This document shows positions 1 through 7,185 of a stretch of DNA of 13,418 nucleotides, in pieces. Position 1 is the stretch's first letter, and every line of letters begins with the position of its first letter. The notes under the pieces are model-generated. The model searched no databases and was not told where the DNA came from. It saw only the letters and a list, made by a program, of their open reading frames with translations. This stretch comes from an uncultured Eubacteriales bacterium (lineage in GTDB: Bacteria > Bacillota > Clostridia > Christensenellales > Aristaeellaceae), in NCBI GenBank assembly GCA_944353735.1, contig CALVPU010000146.1, forward strand, positions 1-13,418, given 5' to 3'. A program made the position numbers and the translations under genes.

Positions 1-782
1 AGCCCTTCGGGCCATGATTCGATGCCGTCGAAGTCCGAGCCGAAGCCGACGACGTCCTCCGCGCCGAGTTCGTACAGCGCGTCGATGTGGCGAACGACGT
101 CGTCCAGCGTTGCCGGTTCCCTTTCAACCAGAAAGTTGGTGTAGAAGTTGACGCCGATAAAGCCGCGGCGCTCGATGATGGCGCGCGCCATGTCCTTCGT
201 CAGGTTGCGCTCCCGGTTTCGCAGCCAGCGGCAGTCGGAATGGCTGGCGATGGGCGGCAGCGCCGTGCGCTCGCACACCTCCCAAAATCCGGCGTCGTTC
301 AGGTGGGACACGTCGGCGAGGATGCCGCGGCGATCCATCTCGGCGAGCAGCTCGCGACCGAACGGCTTGAGCTTTTCGCCGGAACCGCTCTTTGCGGGAT
401 AGCCGATCTCGTTTTCATAGTTCCATGTCAGCGCGATCATGCGCAGCCGCGAATCTCCGTCGAACTCCGCCAGCTTTTCCAGCGAACCGGCGAACATCTC
501 GCCGCCCTCGCAGGACAGGATGCCCGCGGGCGCTGCGGGCGGTTCATCCGGAAGCTTGCCGCGCAGCATGTCCAGCGGCAGGCGATAGGATGCGGCGAGC
601 ATTTCTTTCCCGTCCTCATACGGCGTGCCCGCCGGTCCCTTTCTGCCGGCGAACATGGCAAACGTCTGCAGGCCAACGCCGCCCAGGCGCATCTTTTCAG
701 GCGTGACCGCACAGTCTTCCGGGCGCTTGCCCTCGATGGCGATGGCATAGAGCGTATCGCAGTGGGCATCGGCAATAAACAT
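1..782 (-). CDS. Membrane dipeptidase family (peptidase M19), C-terminus beyond window
   Basis: This is a zinc-dependent dipeptidase of the renal/membrane dipeptidase family (M19), which hydrolyses dipeptides including some with D-residues. The reading frame is open from the ATG at 782-780 to the window edge, giving 260 codons of a protein that usually runs to 310-400. Visible family marks are the zinc-ligand pair His7-x-Asp9 in DAHCDTL, the bridging-glutamate region CEGGE (91-95), DVSH with His160, ASHSDC with His181, and GSDFDG (248-253). There is no signal peptide or membrane segment, so it is probably cytoplasmic, as many bacterial members are. A GGGAGG ribosome site lies just upstream of the ATG and fixes the start. 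It is transcribed away from the alkD-like gene from its own sigma-A type promoter. The substrate cannot be told from sequence. No frameshift is seen in the visible part. Confidence 0.93.
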   Translation of the reverse strand, partial: MFIADAHCDTLYAIAIEGKRPEDCAVTPEKMRLGGVGLQTFAMFAGRKGPAGTPYEDGKEMLAASYRLPLDMLRGKLPDEPPAAPAGILSCEGGEMFAGSLEKLAEFDGDSRLRMIALTWNYENEIGYPAKSGSGEKLKPFGRELLAEMDRRGILADVSHLNDAGFWEVCERTALPPIASHSDCRWLRNRERNLTKDMARAIIERRGFIGVNFYTNFLVEREPATLDDVVRHIDALYELGAEDVVGFGSDFDGIESWPEG

Positions 783-829
783 GGGCTTTTCCTCCCGTTT
801 CAGATCGTTTTTCTTTGCAAACCCGCATA

Positions 830-854
830 TACCTTTATATTGTGGTACCTTTAT
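830..854. repeat. 9-bp direct repeat in the dipeptidase leader
   Basis: TACCTTTAT occurs at 830-838 and again at 846-854, 16 bp start to start. Read on the minus strand this is ATAAAGGTA twice, directly downstream of the -10 box at 856-861, so it overlaps the expected transcription start and early leader. The position fits an operator or an mRNA element, but no regulator is recognised. Chance is possible because the segment is AT-rich. Confidence 0.5.
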
Positions 855-855
855 C

Positions 856-884
856 ATTGTAGCGCAATCGCGGACAAATTTCAA
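856..884 (-). promoter_or_regulatory. Sigma-A type promoter of the dipeptidase gene
   Basis: On the minus strand TTGAAA (884-879) and TACAAT (861-856) are separated by exactly 17 bp. Both boxes are close to the housekeeping consensus TTGACA/TATAAT. Transcription should begin near 849, leaving a leader of about 65 nt before the ATG at 782. Confidence 0.75.
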
Positions 885-902
885 TAGCTTGTGCGCGACG
901 GC

Positions 903-931
903 TTGACAGGCGGCGCGGAATGCGCTATGCT
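903..931 (+). promoter_or_regulatory. Sigma-A type promoter of the alkD-corA pair
   Basis: A perfect TTGACA at 903-908 and TATGCT at 926-931 are separated by 17 bp. The start would be near 938, giving a very short leader that still contains the GGGGAGGA ribosome site at 943-950. Its -35 box lies 18 bp from the -35 box of the divergent dipeptidase promoter, so the two polymerase sites are back to back and could interfere or be co-regulated. Confidence 0.75.
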
Positions 932-953
932 GTCACCGCAGCGGGGAGGATGA

Positions 954-1658
954 ATGGTCATGGCATACGATCTTTCGCGGCTGCTCGCGCAATTGACCGA
1001 ACTGGCGGACGAGCGCTACCGCCGCTTCAACGAAGGGCTGATGCCCGGCATGCGCGGGACCAGCCTCGGGGTGCGCATGCCGGCGCTGCGCAGGCTGGCG
1101 CGCGGGATTGCCGCGGAGGACCCGCAGGGATTTCTCGACGCCTCGCTCGGCGCACAGGTTCACGAGCTCAATCTGCTGCACGCGATGGTGCTGGCGCGGC
1201 GTCCGAACCTCGAGCGCATGGCGCGCCTGCGCGCGTTTGTGCCGACGCTCGCCAACTGGGCGGTCTGTGATCTGCTCTGCGGAGAGCTCAAGCCCGCGCC
1301 TGCCGATCTTGATGAACTGGCGGCGTTTCTCGACGAGTGCATTGCCTCGGGCGCGGAGTATCCGGTGCGCTTCGCCTATGTCGCGCGCATGCTGTATTAT
1401 CGCGACGACGCCCACATTGAACAGACGCTGCAGCGCTGCGCCGCCTTCCGCCACGAGGGCTATTACGCGCGCATGGGCGTGGCGTGGGGGCTTTCGATGC
1501 TGTTTCTCTGCCAGCGCGCGCGGACGCTGCGCTTTCTGGAAACAAACGCACTGGACCGCTTTACCCACAACATGACCATCCGCAAGGCGATCGAGTCCCG
1601 CCGCGTGACCGACGCCGACCGCGCACTGCTGCGCGCGCTTGCGCGACCGCCGCGTTGA
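954..1658 (+). CDS. AlkD-like DNA alkylation repair protein
   Basis: This matches the AlkD/AlkC family of HEAT-like-repeat DNA glycosylases, which remove N3- and N7-alkylated purines without flipping the base. The length (234 residues) is close to Bacillus cereus AlkD (about 237). The protein is almost all helical. It contains NWAVCD (101-106), whose Trp102 and Asp106 have the same four-residue spacing as the catalytic Trp and Asp of B. cereus AlkD. Other family-like segments are GVRMPALRRLAR (39-50), YYARMGVAWGLS (170-181, Trp178) and NMTIRKAIES (206-215). Two in-frame starts are possible. The ATG at 954 lies 4 nt from GGAGG (945-949) and the ATG at 960 lies 10 nt away, so the protein may start two residues later (MAYDLS). 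A strong promoter sits immediately upstream, and a corA-like gene follows 45 nt after the stop, probably on the same transcript. Catalytic roles are inferred from the motif, not proven. Confidence 0.87.
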   Translation: MVMAYDLSRLLAQLTELADERYRRFNEGLMPGMRGTSLGVRMPALRRLARGIAAEDPQGFLDASLGAQVHELNLLHAMVLARRPNLERMARLRAFVPTLANWAVCDLLCGELKPAPADLDELAAFLDECIASGAEYPVRFAYVARMLYYRDDAHIEQTLQRCAAFRHEGYYARMGVAWGLSMLFLCQRARTLRFLETNALDRFTHNMTIRKAIESRRVTDADRALLRALARPPR

Positions 1659-1703
1659 TTGCCGGGAATTGCGAATATCTTTGCCAGCAGAGGAGGGATG
1701 CGC

Positions 1704-2528
1704 ATGCAGCAAATTCTGCTCGCCGAGGAAATTGAGGCATTGAAACTCGAACAACGCCTGACAGACCACATCCGCGGAGGCCGCCTGGGCTATTTTGAGG
1801 GCTTTGAGAATCACAGCCTGATGGCGTTTGCGTGGAACGATCCGCGTGGCAGACGCGGTCGCGAAGCCGAGGTGGTCGTCTATCTGAGCCACGGCGACCT
1901 GCTCGTGTTCTGCCGCAGCGAGACGGTGCGGGCAGAGATCCGCGACCGCCTGCCGCGCGGACAGAGCAACGAGCGCGCGCTGTACGGACTGTTCGTCGAG
2001 ATGCTGCGCGACGACATGGAAGGACTGGACGAGCTGGAAAAGCGCATTACCGATGCCGAGGACGCCGCCCTGAAGTCGTCGCACAGCGTGTATCTGGGCA
2101 AGATCGTGCGCTACCGCAAGCTGCTGCTGCGCATGAAGCGCTATTATACGCGCCTGGACGCCATCTTCGACAACCTCTCCGCCAATGCCAACGACCTGCT
2201 CTCCGCCGAAGGCGAAAAGCTCTTCGCTGTGCTGATGAACCGCAATCACCGCCTGCTCGACGCTGCCGTCAACCTGCGCGATTACGTCACGCAGATGCGC
2301 GAGGCGTATCAGGCGCAGATCGACATCGAGCAGAACAGTCTGATGAAGGTCTTTACCGTCGTCACCGCCCTCTCCACACCCGTGACCGTGCTCACCGGTT
2401 GGTACGGCATGAACTTTGCGCGCATGCCCGAGCTGTCGTGGTCGTGGGGCTATCCGGCAGCCTTCGGCGTCAGCGCGCTGGTGACGCTTGGACTGATCGT
2501 GCTGTTTCGCAAAAAGCGCTGGCTGTAG
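1704..2528 (+). CDS. corA: CorA-family divalent cation (Mg2+) transporter
   Basis: This is a CorA-type magnesium channel, which works as a pentamer in the cytoplasmic membrane. The protein has 274 residues. It has a soluble N-terminal alpha/beta part (1-100), a long helical stalk rich in charged residues (100-210), a first membrane helix at about 214-232 and a second at about 250-268. The defining Y-G-M-N-F signature is at 234-238, just after the first helix, and the short basic C-terminus (RKKRWL) fits the family's cytoplasmic tail. The frame is open upstream to a TTG at 1659, but AGGAGGG at 1691-1697 with 7 nt spacing points to the ATG at 1704. It is slightly shorter than typical CorA (about 310-320), with the loss in the N-terminal domain. 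Co or Ni transport cannot be excluded. No Mg-sensing riboswitch fits in the 45-nt gap after the alkD-like gene. Confidence 0.93.
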   Translation: MQQILLAEEIEALKLEQRLTDHIRGGRLGYFEGFENHSLMAFAWNDPRGRRGREAEVVVYLSHGDLLVFCRSETVRAEIRDRLPRGQSNERALYGLFVEMLRDDMEGLDELEKRITDAEDAALKSSHSVYLGKIVRYRKLLLRMKRYYTRLDAIFDNLSANANDLLSAEGEKLFAVLMNRNHRLLDAAVNLRDYVTQMREAYQAQIDIEQNSLMKVFTVVTALSTPVTVLTGWYGMNFARMPELSWSWGYPAAFGVSALVTLGLIVLFRKKRWL

Positions 2529-2590
2529 GGAATGCGCATGCATGGATATGCATTTGTGAGCGGAAAATTTGTTAATTTACGCGCTTTCGC

Positions 2591-2619
2591 TTGCATTTTT
2601 GGCGAGCGTGTTGTATAAT
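2591..2619 (+). promoter_or_regulatory. Strong sigma-A promoter of the amino acid ABC importer
   Basis: TTGCAT (2591-2596) and a consensus TATAAT (2614-2619) are separated by 17 bp. An AT-rich stretch at about 2563-2578 lies just upstream and could act as an UP-like element. The start near 2626 leaves only about 25 nt before the ATG, so there is no room for a riboswitch or T-box. A ribosome site GGAGGAG is at 2638-2644. Confidence 0.85.
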
Positions 2620-2650
2620 CTATTCATCAAAAAGTTTGGAGGAGACTTTC

Positions 2651-3409
2651 ATGAAGAGACTTCTGGCTTTGGTTCTGGTTTGCATGCTGGCGCTGGCTGG
2701 CGCGGCGCTGGCCGAGGAGAGCAAGGGCACGCTGACGATGGGCACGAACGCCGCCTTCCCGCCGTATGAGTACTACGACGACGCGACCGGCGAAATCGTC
2801 GGCATCGACGCCGAGGTCGCCGCGGCGATCTGCGAAAAGCTCGGCTACGAGCTCGCCATCGAGGACATGGAATTCGCGTCGATCATTCCGGCGATCACGT
2901 CCGGCAAGGTCGACTTCGGCATGGCGGGCATGACCGTGACGGAGGAGCGCCTGCAGTCTGTCGACTTCACGATTTCCTACGCCACGGGCATCCAGTCCAT
3001 CATCGTTCCGGAAGACAGCCCGATCACGACGGTCGACGACCTGACCGCCGAGGGCGCGAACTACACCGTCGGCGTGCAGCTGGGCACCACCGGCGACCTC
3101 TACTGCACCGGCGACATTGAAGAGGCGGGCTTCGGCACGGTCGAGCGCTTCAACAACGGCACCGACGCGGTGCTCGCGCTGACGAGCGGCAAGATCGACT
3201 GCGTGGTCATCGACGACGCGCCGGCGCAGAATTACGTCGCCGCGAACGAGGGCCTGAAGATTCTCGACACGAGCTACACCGTCGAGGAGTACGCCATCGC
3301 GCTGGCGAAGGACAGCGCGCTGACCGAGGAGATCAACGCCGCGCTCGAGGAGCTCATCGCCGACGGCACGGTGCAGGCGATCGTCGACAAGTACATCGTC
3401 GCGGAATAA
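2651..3409 (+). CDS. Amino acid ABC importer, extracellular substrate-binding protein (family 3)
   Basis: This is a polar amino acid binding protein (SBP_bac_3 type) that captures the ligand outside the membrane and delivers it to the permease encoded next. It has 252 residues. The signal peptide has Lys2-Arg3, a hydrophobic core and a type I cleavage site ALA|EE after residue 21. The mature start TLTMGTNAAFPPYEYYD and the GMAGMTVTEER segment (90-100) are typical. Arg100 sits where family members hold the ligand carboxylate, and CVVIDDAPA is the lobe-crossing segment. The frame is open back to 2591, but GGAGGAG at 2638-2644 fixes the ATG at 2651. The protein lacks a usable lipobox: the only early Cys (11) is preceded by LV and has too short a hydrophobic stretch. 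The ligand cannot be named from sequence; glutamine, glutamate, cystine or another polar amino acid are all possible. Confidence 0.93.
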   Translation: MKRLLALVLVCMLALAGAALAEESKGTLTMGTNAAFPPYEYYDDATGEIVGIDAEVAAAICEKLGYELAIEDMEFASIIPAITSGKVDFGMAGMTVTEERLQSVDFTISYATGIQSIIVPEDSPITTVDDLTAEGANYTVGVQLGTTGDLYCTGDIEEAGFGTVERFNNGTDAVLALTSGKIDCVVIDDAPAQNYVAANEGLKILDTSYTVEEYAIALAKDSALTEEINAALEELIADGTVQAIVDKYIVAE

Positions 3410-3431
3410 GCCTTGCAGGCAAGGTCAACGT

Positions 3432-3453
3432 GGGGAGCGGACGCCCGCTCCCC
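3432..3453 (+). other. Intercistronic hairpin between binding protein and permease
   Basis: GGGGAGCGG (3432-3440) and CCGCTCCCC (3445-3453) form a perfect 9-bp GC-rich stem with the loop ACGC. The stem can grow by a T-G wobble and one further pair. The following bases (gcttgtct) hold no T-run. I therefore read it as a stabilising or attenuating hairpin that favours the upstream binding-protein message, not as a full terminator. Such hairpins after binding-protein genes are well known in ABC operons. Confidence 0.65.
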
Positions 3454-3498
3454 GCTTGTCTATGAGGACCGCTTTGGCGGGAATAGGAGGGAATTCGC

Positions 3499-4227
3499 TT
3501 GCAGGCATGGTTTGAGAGTTTGAAGGCGGATTTTGAACTGAACTTCATTCAGGGAAACCGCTGGAAATTCCTGCTGGACGGCTTAGGCGTGACGCTGATC
3601 ATCACGCTGCTGGCCGGACTGCTCGGCGTGGTGCTCGGCGTCATCATCGCCATGATCCGCTCGACCTACGACAAGACCGCCGAAGGCGCGCGCAAGACGC
3701 TCGGCAGGCGGCTGTTCGGCGTGCTGGACAAGGTATGCCGCGTCTATCTGACGGTCATCCGCGGCACGCCGGTGGTCGTGCAGCTGATGATCATCTACTT
3801 CGTCATATTCGCCTCGTCGAACAACGGCACGCTGATTGCGGCGCTGGCGTTTGGCCTCAATTCGGGCGCCTACGTGGCGGAGATCGTGCGCGGCGGCATC
3901 ATGTCCATCGACAATGGACAGTTCGAGGCGGGGCGCAGCCTTGGCTTCAACTATGTGCAGACGATGCGCTTCATCGTCATCCCGCAGGCGATGAAGAACG
4001 TGCTGCCGTCGCTGGCGAATGAATTCATCGCGCTGCTCAAGGAGACGTCCGTCGCCGGCTACGTGGCGGAAAAGGATCTGACGAAGGCGGGCGACATCAT
4101 CCGCAGCCGCACGTATTCGCCGTTCATGCCGCTGATCGCCGTGGCGCTGATCTATCTGGTGCTGGTCATGTTCTTCTCATGGCTGGTCGGCAAGCTGGAG
4201 AGGAGGCTGAGGAACAGTGACCACTGA
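3499..4227 (+). CDS. Amino acid ABC importer, permease subunit (HisM/GlnP family)
   Basis: This is the membrane subunit of a polar amino acid importer, probably acting as a homodimer because only one permease gene is present. The protein has 242 residues and several hydrophobic helices, at about 28-53, 91-105, 110-130 and 211-231. Marks of the HisM/GlnP family are the conserved TVIRGTPVVVQ segment (85-95) and the ATPase-docking EAA loop at about 143-164, with Glu143-Ala144 and Gly150. The start is a TTG at 3499, supported by GGAGG at 3486-3490 with 8 nt spacing and by the absence of a nearby in-frame ATG. It lies 89 nt after the binding-protein stop, across a hairpin, and its end overlaps the ATPase start by 11 nt, which suggests translational coupling. 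An insert of about 15 charged residues (57-72) lies between the first helix and the RGTP segment. Confidence 0.94.
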   Translation: MQAWFESLKADFELNFIQGNRWKFLLDGLGVTLIITLLAGLLGVVLGVIIAMIRSTYDKTAEGARKTLGRRLFGVLDKVCRVYLTVIRGTPVVVQLMIIYFVIFASSNNGTLIAALAFGLNSGAYVAEIVRGGIMSIDNGQFEAGRSLGFNYVQTMRFIVIPQAMKNVLPSLANEFIALLKETSVAGYVAEKDLTKAGDIIRSRTYSPFMPLIAVALIYLVLVMFFSWLVGKLERRLRNSDH

Positions 4228-4963
4228 CGTTCTCATTCAGGTGCGCGATCTGACCAAGACGTTCACGTCCGCGAGCGAGATCCACGCCCTCAACGGCGTG
4301 AGCACGGACGTCCGACGCGGCGAGGTCGTCGTCGTCATCGGACCGTCCGGGTCGGGCAAGTCGACGTTTCTGCGCTGCCTGAACCTGCTGGAGATCCCGA
4401 CCTCGGGCACGATTACGTTTGAGGGCGTGGACATCACCGACCCGAAGGTCAACATCAACGTCCACCGCCAGAAGATGGGCATGGTGTTCCAGCACTTCAA
4501 CCTCTTTCCAAACATGACCGTGCTGCGCAACATGACCGTTGCGCCGGTCGAATTGCACAGGAAGAGCAAGCAGGAAGCCGAAGCCATGGCGATGAAGCTG
4601 CTCGAGCGCGTCGGTCTGGCGGACCGCGCAAACGCCTATCCCAGCCAGCTCTCCGGCGGTCAGAAGCAGCGCATCGCAATCGTGCGCGCGCTGTGCATGG
4701 AGCCGGACGTGATGCTGTTTGACGAGCCGACGTCCGCGCTTGATCCTGAGATGGTCGGCGAGGTGCTCGACGTCATGAAGTCGCTGGCAAAGGACGGCAT
4801 GACGATGGTCGTCGTCACCCACGAGATGGGCTTTGCGCGCGAGGTGGGCGACCGCGTGATCTTCATGGACGGCGGCAAAATCCTCGAAGAGGGTTCGCCG
4901 GAACAGATCTTCAACCATCCCCAAAATGCGCGGCTGCAGGAATTCCTTTCCAAGCTGCTGTAA
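4217..4963 (+). CDS. Amino acid ABC importer, ATP-binding subunit (GlnQ-type)
   Basis: This ATPase energises the importer encoded just upstream. All ABC motifs are intact in 248 residues: Walker A GPSGSGKST (42-50), Q-loop Gln92 in FQHFNLFP, signature LSGGQKQR (145-152), Walker B with Glu170 followed by the D-loop (DEPTSALD, 169-176), and the switch His202 in VTHEMGFA. The last motif and the NLFPNMTVLRN segment are typical of the GlnQ/HisP/ArtP subfamily for polar amino acids. Translation starts at the GTG at 4217, inside the end of the permease gene, with GGAGG at 4202-4206 and GAGGA at 4209-4213 nearby. A strong terminator follows the stop within 30 nt, so this is the last gene of the three-gene operon. 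Confidence 0.96.
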   Translation: MTTDVLIQVRDLTKTFTSASEIHALNGVSTDVRRGEVVVVIGPSGSGKSTFLRCLNLLEIPTSGTITFEGVDITDPKVNINVHRQKMGMVFQHFNLFPNMTVLRNMTVAPVELHRKSKQEAEAMAMKLLERVGLADRANAYPSQLSGGQKQRIAIVRALCMEPDVMLFDEPTSALDPEMVGEVLDVMKSLAKDGMTMVVVTHEMGFAREVGDRVIFMDGGKILEEGSPEQIFNHPQNARLQEFLSKLL

Positions 4964-4990
4964 AGCGTTGCCTGGCGGCTCGCATGTGTG

Positions 4991-5031
4991 CGGGGCGCTG
5001 TCCGATATGGACAGCGCCCCGTTTTCCTTTT
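4991..5031 (+). terminator. Intrinsic terminator of the ABC importer operon
   Basis: CGGGGCGCTGTCC (4991-5003) and its exact complement (5009-5021) form a 13-bp GC-rich stem around the 5-nt loop GATAT. The T-rich tract TTTTCCTTTT follows at 5022-5031. On the minus strand the same stem lies about 20 nt after the glgB stop, but there it is followed by CACACATG, so it is directional and at best a weak stop for glgB. Confidence 0.93.
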
Positions 5032-5042
5032 GTGCTCCGCCG

Positions 5043-7076
5043 TCATTCCACGTCGCCGACGCGCCGGAAGACGACCGCCGTGCGGCAGGGGATATAGACC
5101 TCGAAGCCGATGCCGCGCCCCTCGACTTCCTTGGTGTAGTAGACGTAGCGTTCGCTGATGCGGTCCTGACCGCCGAAATCGACTTCATCCGTGGAGAAGA
5201 TCGCGCAGTACTGACCCGCGCCCGTGGCGTGCGCCGGCACAAAGAAGTCCGTCGGCGAATAGGTGGGGTTGAAGTTGAACAGGTAGATGAGGTCCCCCTT
5301 GGCATAGGCGAGCAACTTGTTTTCCTGATCGACCCAGAGGTTGACCACGTCGGTCTTGTTCAGCACGCGGTACTTGCGGGCGAACTTGAGCATCGCCCGG
5401 TCGAACTGCTGCAGCCACTGGTACTTCAGATAACCGTTGTCCGCCAGCGACCACTGACGGCGCGCATACTTAAAGCTCCAGCCGTTGCCCTCGCGTGGGA
5501 AGTCGATCCATTCCGGATGACCGAACTCGTTGCCCATGAAGTTCAGATACGCCTCGCTGCCCAGCGTCAGCGTGATGAAGCGGATCATCTTGTGCAGCGC
5601 GATGGCGCGGTCGATGGTCAGGGAGTGGTAGGCCTTGTCCATGCCGGTGTACATCTCCGCGTCTGCCATGCGGAAGATGAGCGTCTTGTCGCCGACCAGC
5701 GCCTGATCGTGGGATTCGCAGTAGCCGACGTTTTTCTCCTTCGGACGGCGCGTCGTCAGCTCATACCACAGCGCGAACATGTCCCACTTGTCGTCGGGAA
5801 CATCCTTGAGCAGCTTGATCCAGAAATCCGGAATGCCCATCGACAGGCGGTAGTCGAAGCCGATGCCGCCGCTGCGGATCGGAACCGCCATGCCCGGCAT
5901 GCCGCTCATCTCCTCGGCGACGGTGATGGCGAAGGGATTGACGGCGTGAATCAGCTCGTTGGCGAGCTGGAGATAGGTGATGGCGTCCACGTTTGTGTTC
6001 AGGCCAAAGTACTGGTTGTAATTCGTGAACGCCGTGCCGAGGCCGTGATCCTGGTAGATCATCGACGTGACGCCGTCGAAGCGGAAACCGTCGAAGTGAT
6101 ATTCCTGCAGCCAGAACTTGAGGTTGGAGAGCAGGAAGTGGATGACCTCGTGCTTGCCGTAATTGAACAGTTTTGAACCCCATGCGGGGTGGTTGCCGCG
6201 GTCGCCGGGCAGGAAATACTGGTCTTCCGTGCCGTCAAAGAGATTCAGGCCCTCGCCGACGTTGGGGCTGGCATGGGAATGCACGACGTCGAGCAACACG
6301 AACATGCCCATCTCGTGCGCGCGGTTGATGAGGTATTTCAGGTCGTCCGGCTCGCCGTACCAACTGCTCGCGGCAAAGAAATTCGTTACCTGATAGCCGA
6401 AAGAGGCGTAGTACGGGTGCTCCATGATTGCCATCAGCTGCACGGTGTTGTAGCCGAGGTCGCGGATGCGCGGCAGGTTAAATTCGGCAAACTCGCGGTA
6501 GGTGCCGACGCCCTCGCGCTCCTGCGCCATGCCGACGTGCGCCTCGTAGATGAACAGCGGCGAGACCTTGCGCTTGCCATAACCGCCGTCGGTCCAGTGG
6601 AACGGGCGCGGCGGCGCCCAGATCTGCCCGACGAACTGATTCGTCTCCTTGTCCTGCACCGCGCGGTGGATGTAGCTGGGGATGCGGTCGAATGTCTGAC
6701 CGCCCTTGCGGATCTGCAGCTTGACGCGCTGCCCATGCTGCAGGGCGTCCGCACCCGCCAGCTCGATTTCCCAGACGCCTCCTTCGCGGCGCATGAGCGG
6801 ATGCGAGGCGCGGTCCCAGCCGTTGAAGTCGCCCATGAGGTTTACGGCGTCCGCGCCGGGCGCCCACTCGCGGAACACCCAGCCGGTCTCGGTGCGGTGA
6901 AAGCCGTAGAACAGATAGCCGTTGGCGAATGCCGACAGATCCGCCTTGTCGCCGAGCAGGCGCTGCCGCGTCTCGGCATGGCGGCGCATGCGCAGTTCAA
7001 TATCATTGTAAAATGGCTGCAGATAGGGATCGATCGCCATGATTTTGTACTGCTTCTTCCGGGGGCTCTTCTTCAT
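5043..7076 (-). CDS. glgB: 1,4-alpha-glucan (glycogen) branching enzyme, eukaryote-like GH13_8 type
   Basis: This enzyme cuts an alpha-1,4 glucan chain and rejoins it as an alpha-1,6 branch during glycogen synthesis. The protein has 677 residues. It has an N-terminal CBM48 beta domain (about 55-150, VFREWAPGADAVNLMGDFNGW), a GH13 barrel and a C-terminal all-beta domain. Catalytic residues are visible: nucleophile Asp334 in FDGFRFDGVTSM, acid/base Glu388 in TVAEEMSGMP and Asp457 in ESHDQALVGDK, with DVVHSH at 263-268. The long matches QLMAIMEHPYYASFGYQVT, LNFMGNEFGHPEWIDFPR and the FFAASS segment are those of human and plant branching enzymes, not of typical bacterial GlgB. The start is the ATG at 7076, with GGAGG at 7089-7085 and 8 nt spacing. 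A basic N-terminal leader (KKSPRKKQYK) precedes a second possible Met at 13. It stands alone, without glgC, glgA or glgP beside it. Confidence 0.95.
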   Translation of the reverse strand: MKKSPRKKQYKIMAIDPYLQPFYNDIELRMRRHAETRQRLLGDKADLSAFANGYLFYGFHRTETGWVFREWAPGADAVNLMGDFNGWDRASHPLMRREGGVWEIELAGADALQHGQRVKLQIRKGGQTFDRIPSYIHRAVQDKETNQFVGQIWAPPRPFHWTDGGYGKRKVSPLFIYEAHVGMAQEREGVGTYREFAEFNLPRIRDLGYNTVQLMAIMEHPYYASFGYQVTNFFAASSWYGEPDDLKYLINRAHEMGMFVLLDVVHSHASPNVGEGLNLFDGTEDQYFLPGDRGNHPAWGSKLFNYGKHEVIHFLLSNLKFWLQEYHFDGFRFDGVTSMIYQDHGLGTAFTNYNQYFGLNTNVDAITYLQLANELIHAVNPFAITVAEEMSGMPGMAVPIRSGGIGFDYRLSMGIPDFWIKLLKDVPDDKWDMFALWYELTTRRPKEKNVGYCESHDQALVGDKTLIFRMADAEMYTGMDKAYHSLTIDRAIALHKMIRFITLTLGSEAYLNFMGNEFGHPEWIDFPREGNGWSFKYARRQWSLADNGYLKYQWLQQFDRAMLKFARKYRVLNKTDVVNLWVDQENKLLAYAKGDLIYLFNFNPTYSPTDFFVPAHATGAGQYCAIFSTDEVDFGGQDRISERYVYYTKEVEGRGIGFEVYIPCRTAVVFRRVGDVE

Positions 7077-7098
7077 TCATAACACCTCCACAAAGATT

Positions 7099-7127
7099 AT
7101 TATAACGAAAAAACTTTGCCAAATCAA
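7099..7127 (-). promoter_or_regulatory. Sigma-A type promoter of the branching enzyme gene
   Basis: On the minus strand TTGATT (7127-7122) and a perfect TATAAT (7104-7099) are separated by 17 bp. The start near 7092 would put the GGAGG ribosome site (7089-7085) almost at the 5' end of the message, so the leader is very short. Confidence 0.72.
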
Positions 7128-7185
7128 CGGGGAATCGGACATTTTACCCGCCTGATTTGTCTGAAATATTGAAAATTTGACCTTC

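Noticed and set aside
87..887. A 266-residue plus-strand frame at the window start
   Set aside because: It is antisense to the M19 dipeptidase, whose zinc-site motifs are intact on the minus strand.
1659..1703. A TTG at 1659 as the corA start, fused directly to the alkD stop
   Set aside because: A strong AGGAGGG with ideal spacing points to the ATG at 1704, and the upstream residues do not look like a CorA N-terminus.
933..2543. A 536-residue open frame on the minus strand
   Set aside because: It lies antisense to the alkD-like and corA genes, has a His/Arg/Gln-rich composition with no family motif, and is a by-product of the high GC content at codon position 3.
2538..2553. ATGCAT-GGAT-ATGCAT inverted repeat after corA as a terminator
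   Set aside because: The 6-bp AT-rich stem is weak and is followed by only TTTG. It may be chance and does not justify a terminator call.
4166..5305. A 379-residue minus-strand frame opposite the ABC ATPase, and the plus-strand frames opposite glgB (4926-6176, 6189-7082)
   Set aside because: All are shadows of strongly supported genes and cross a clear terminator; their translations show no motif.
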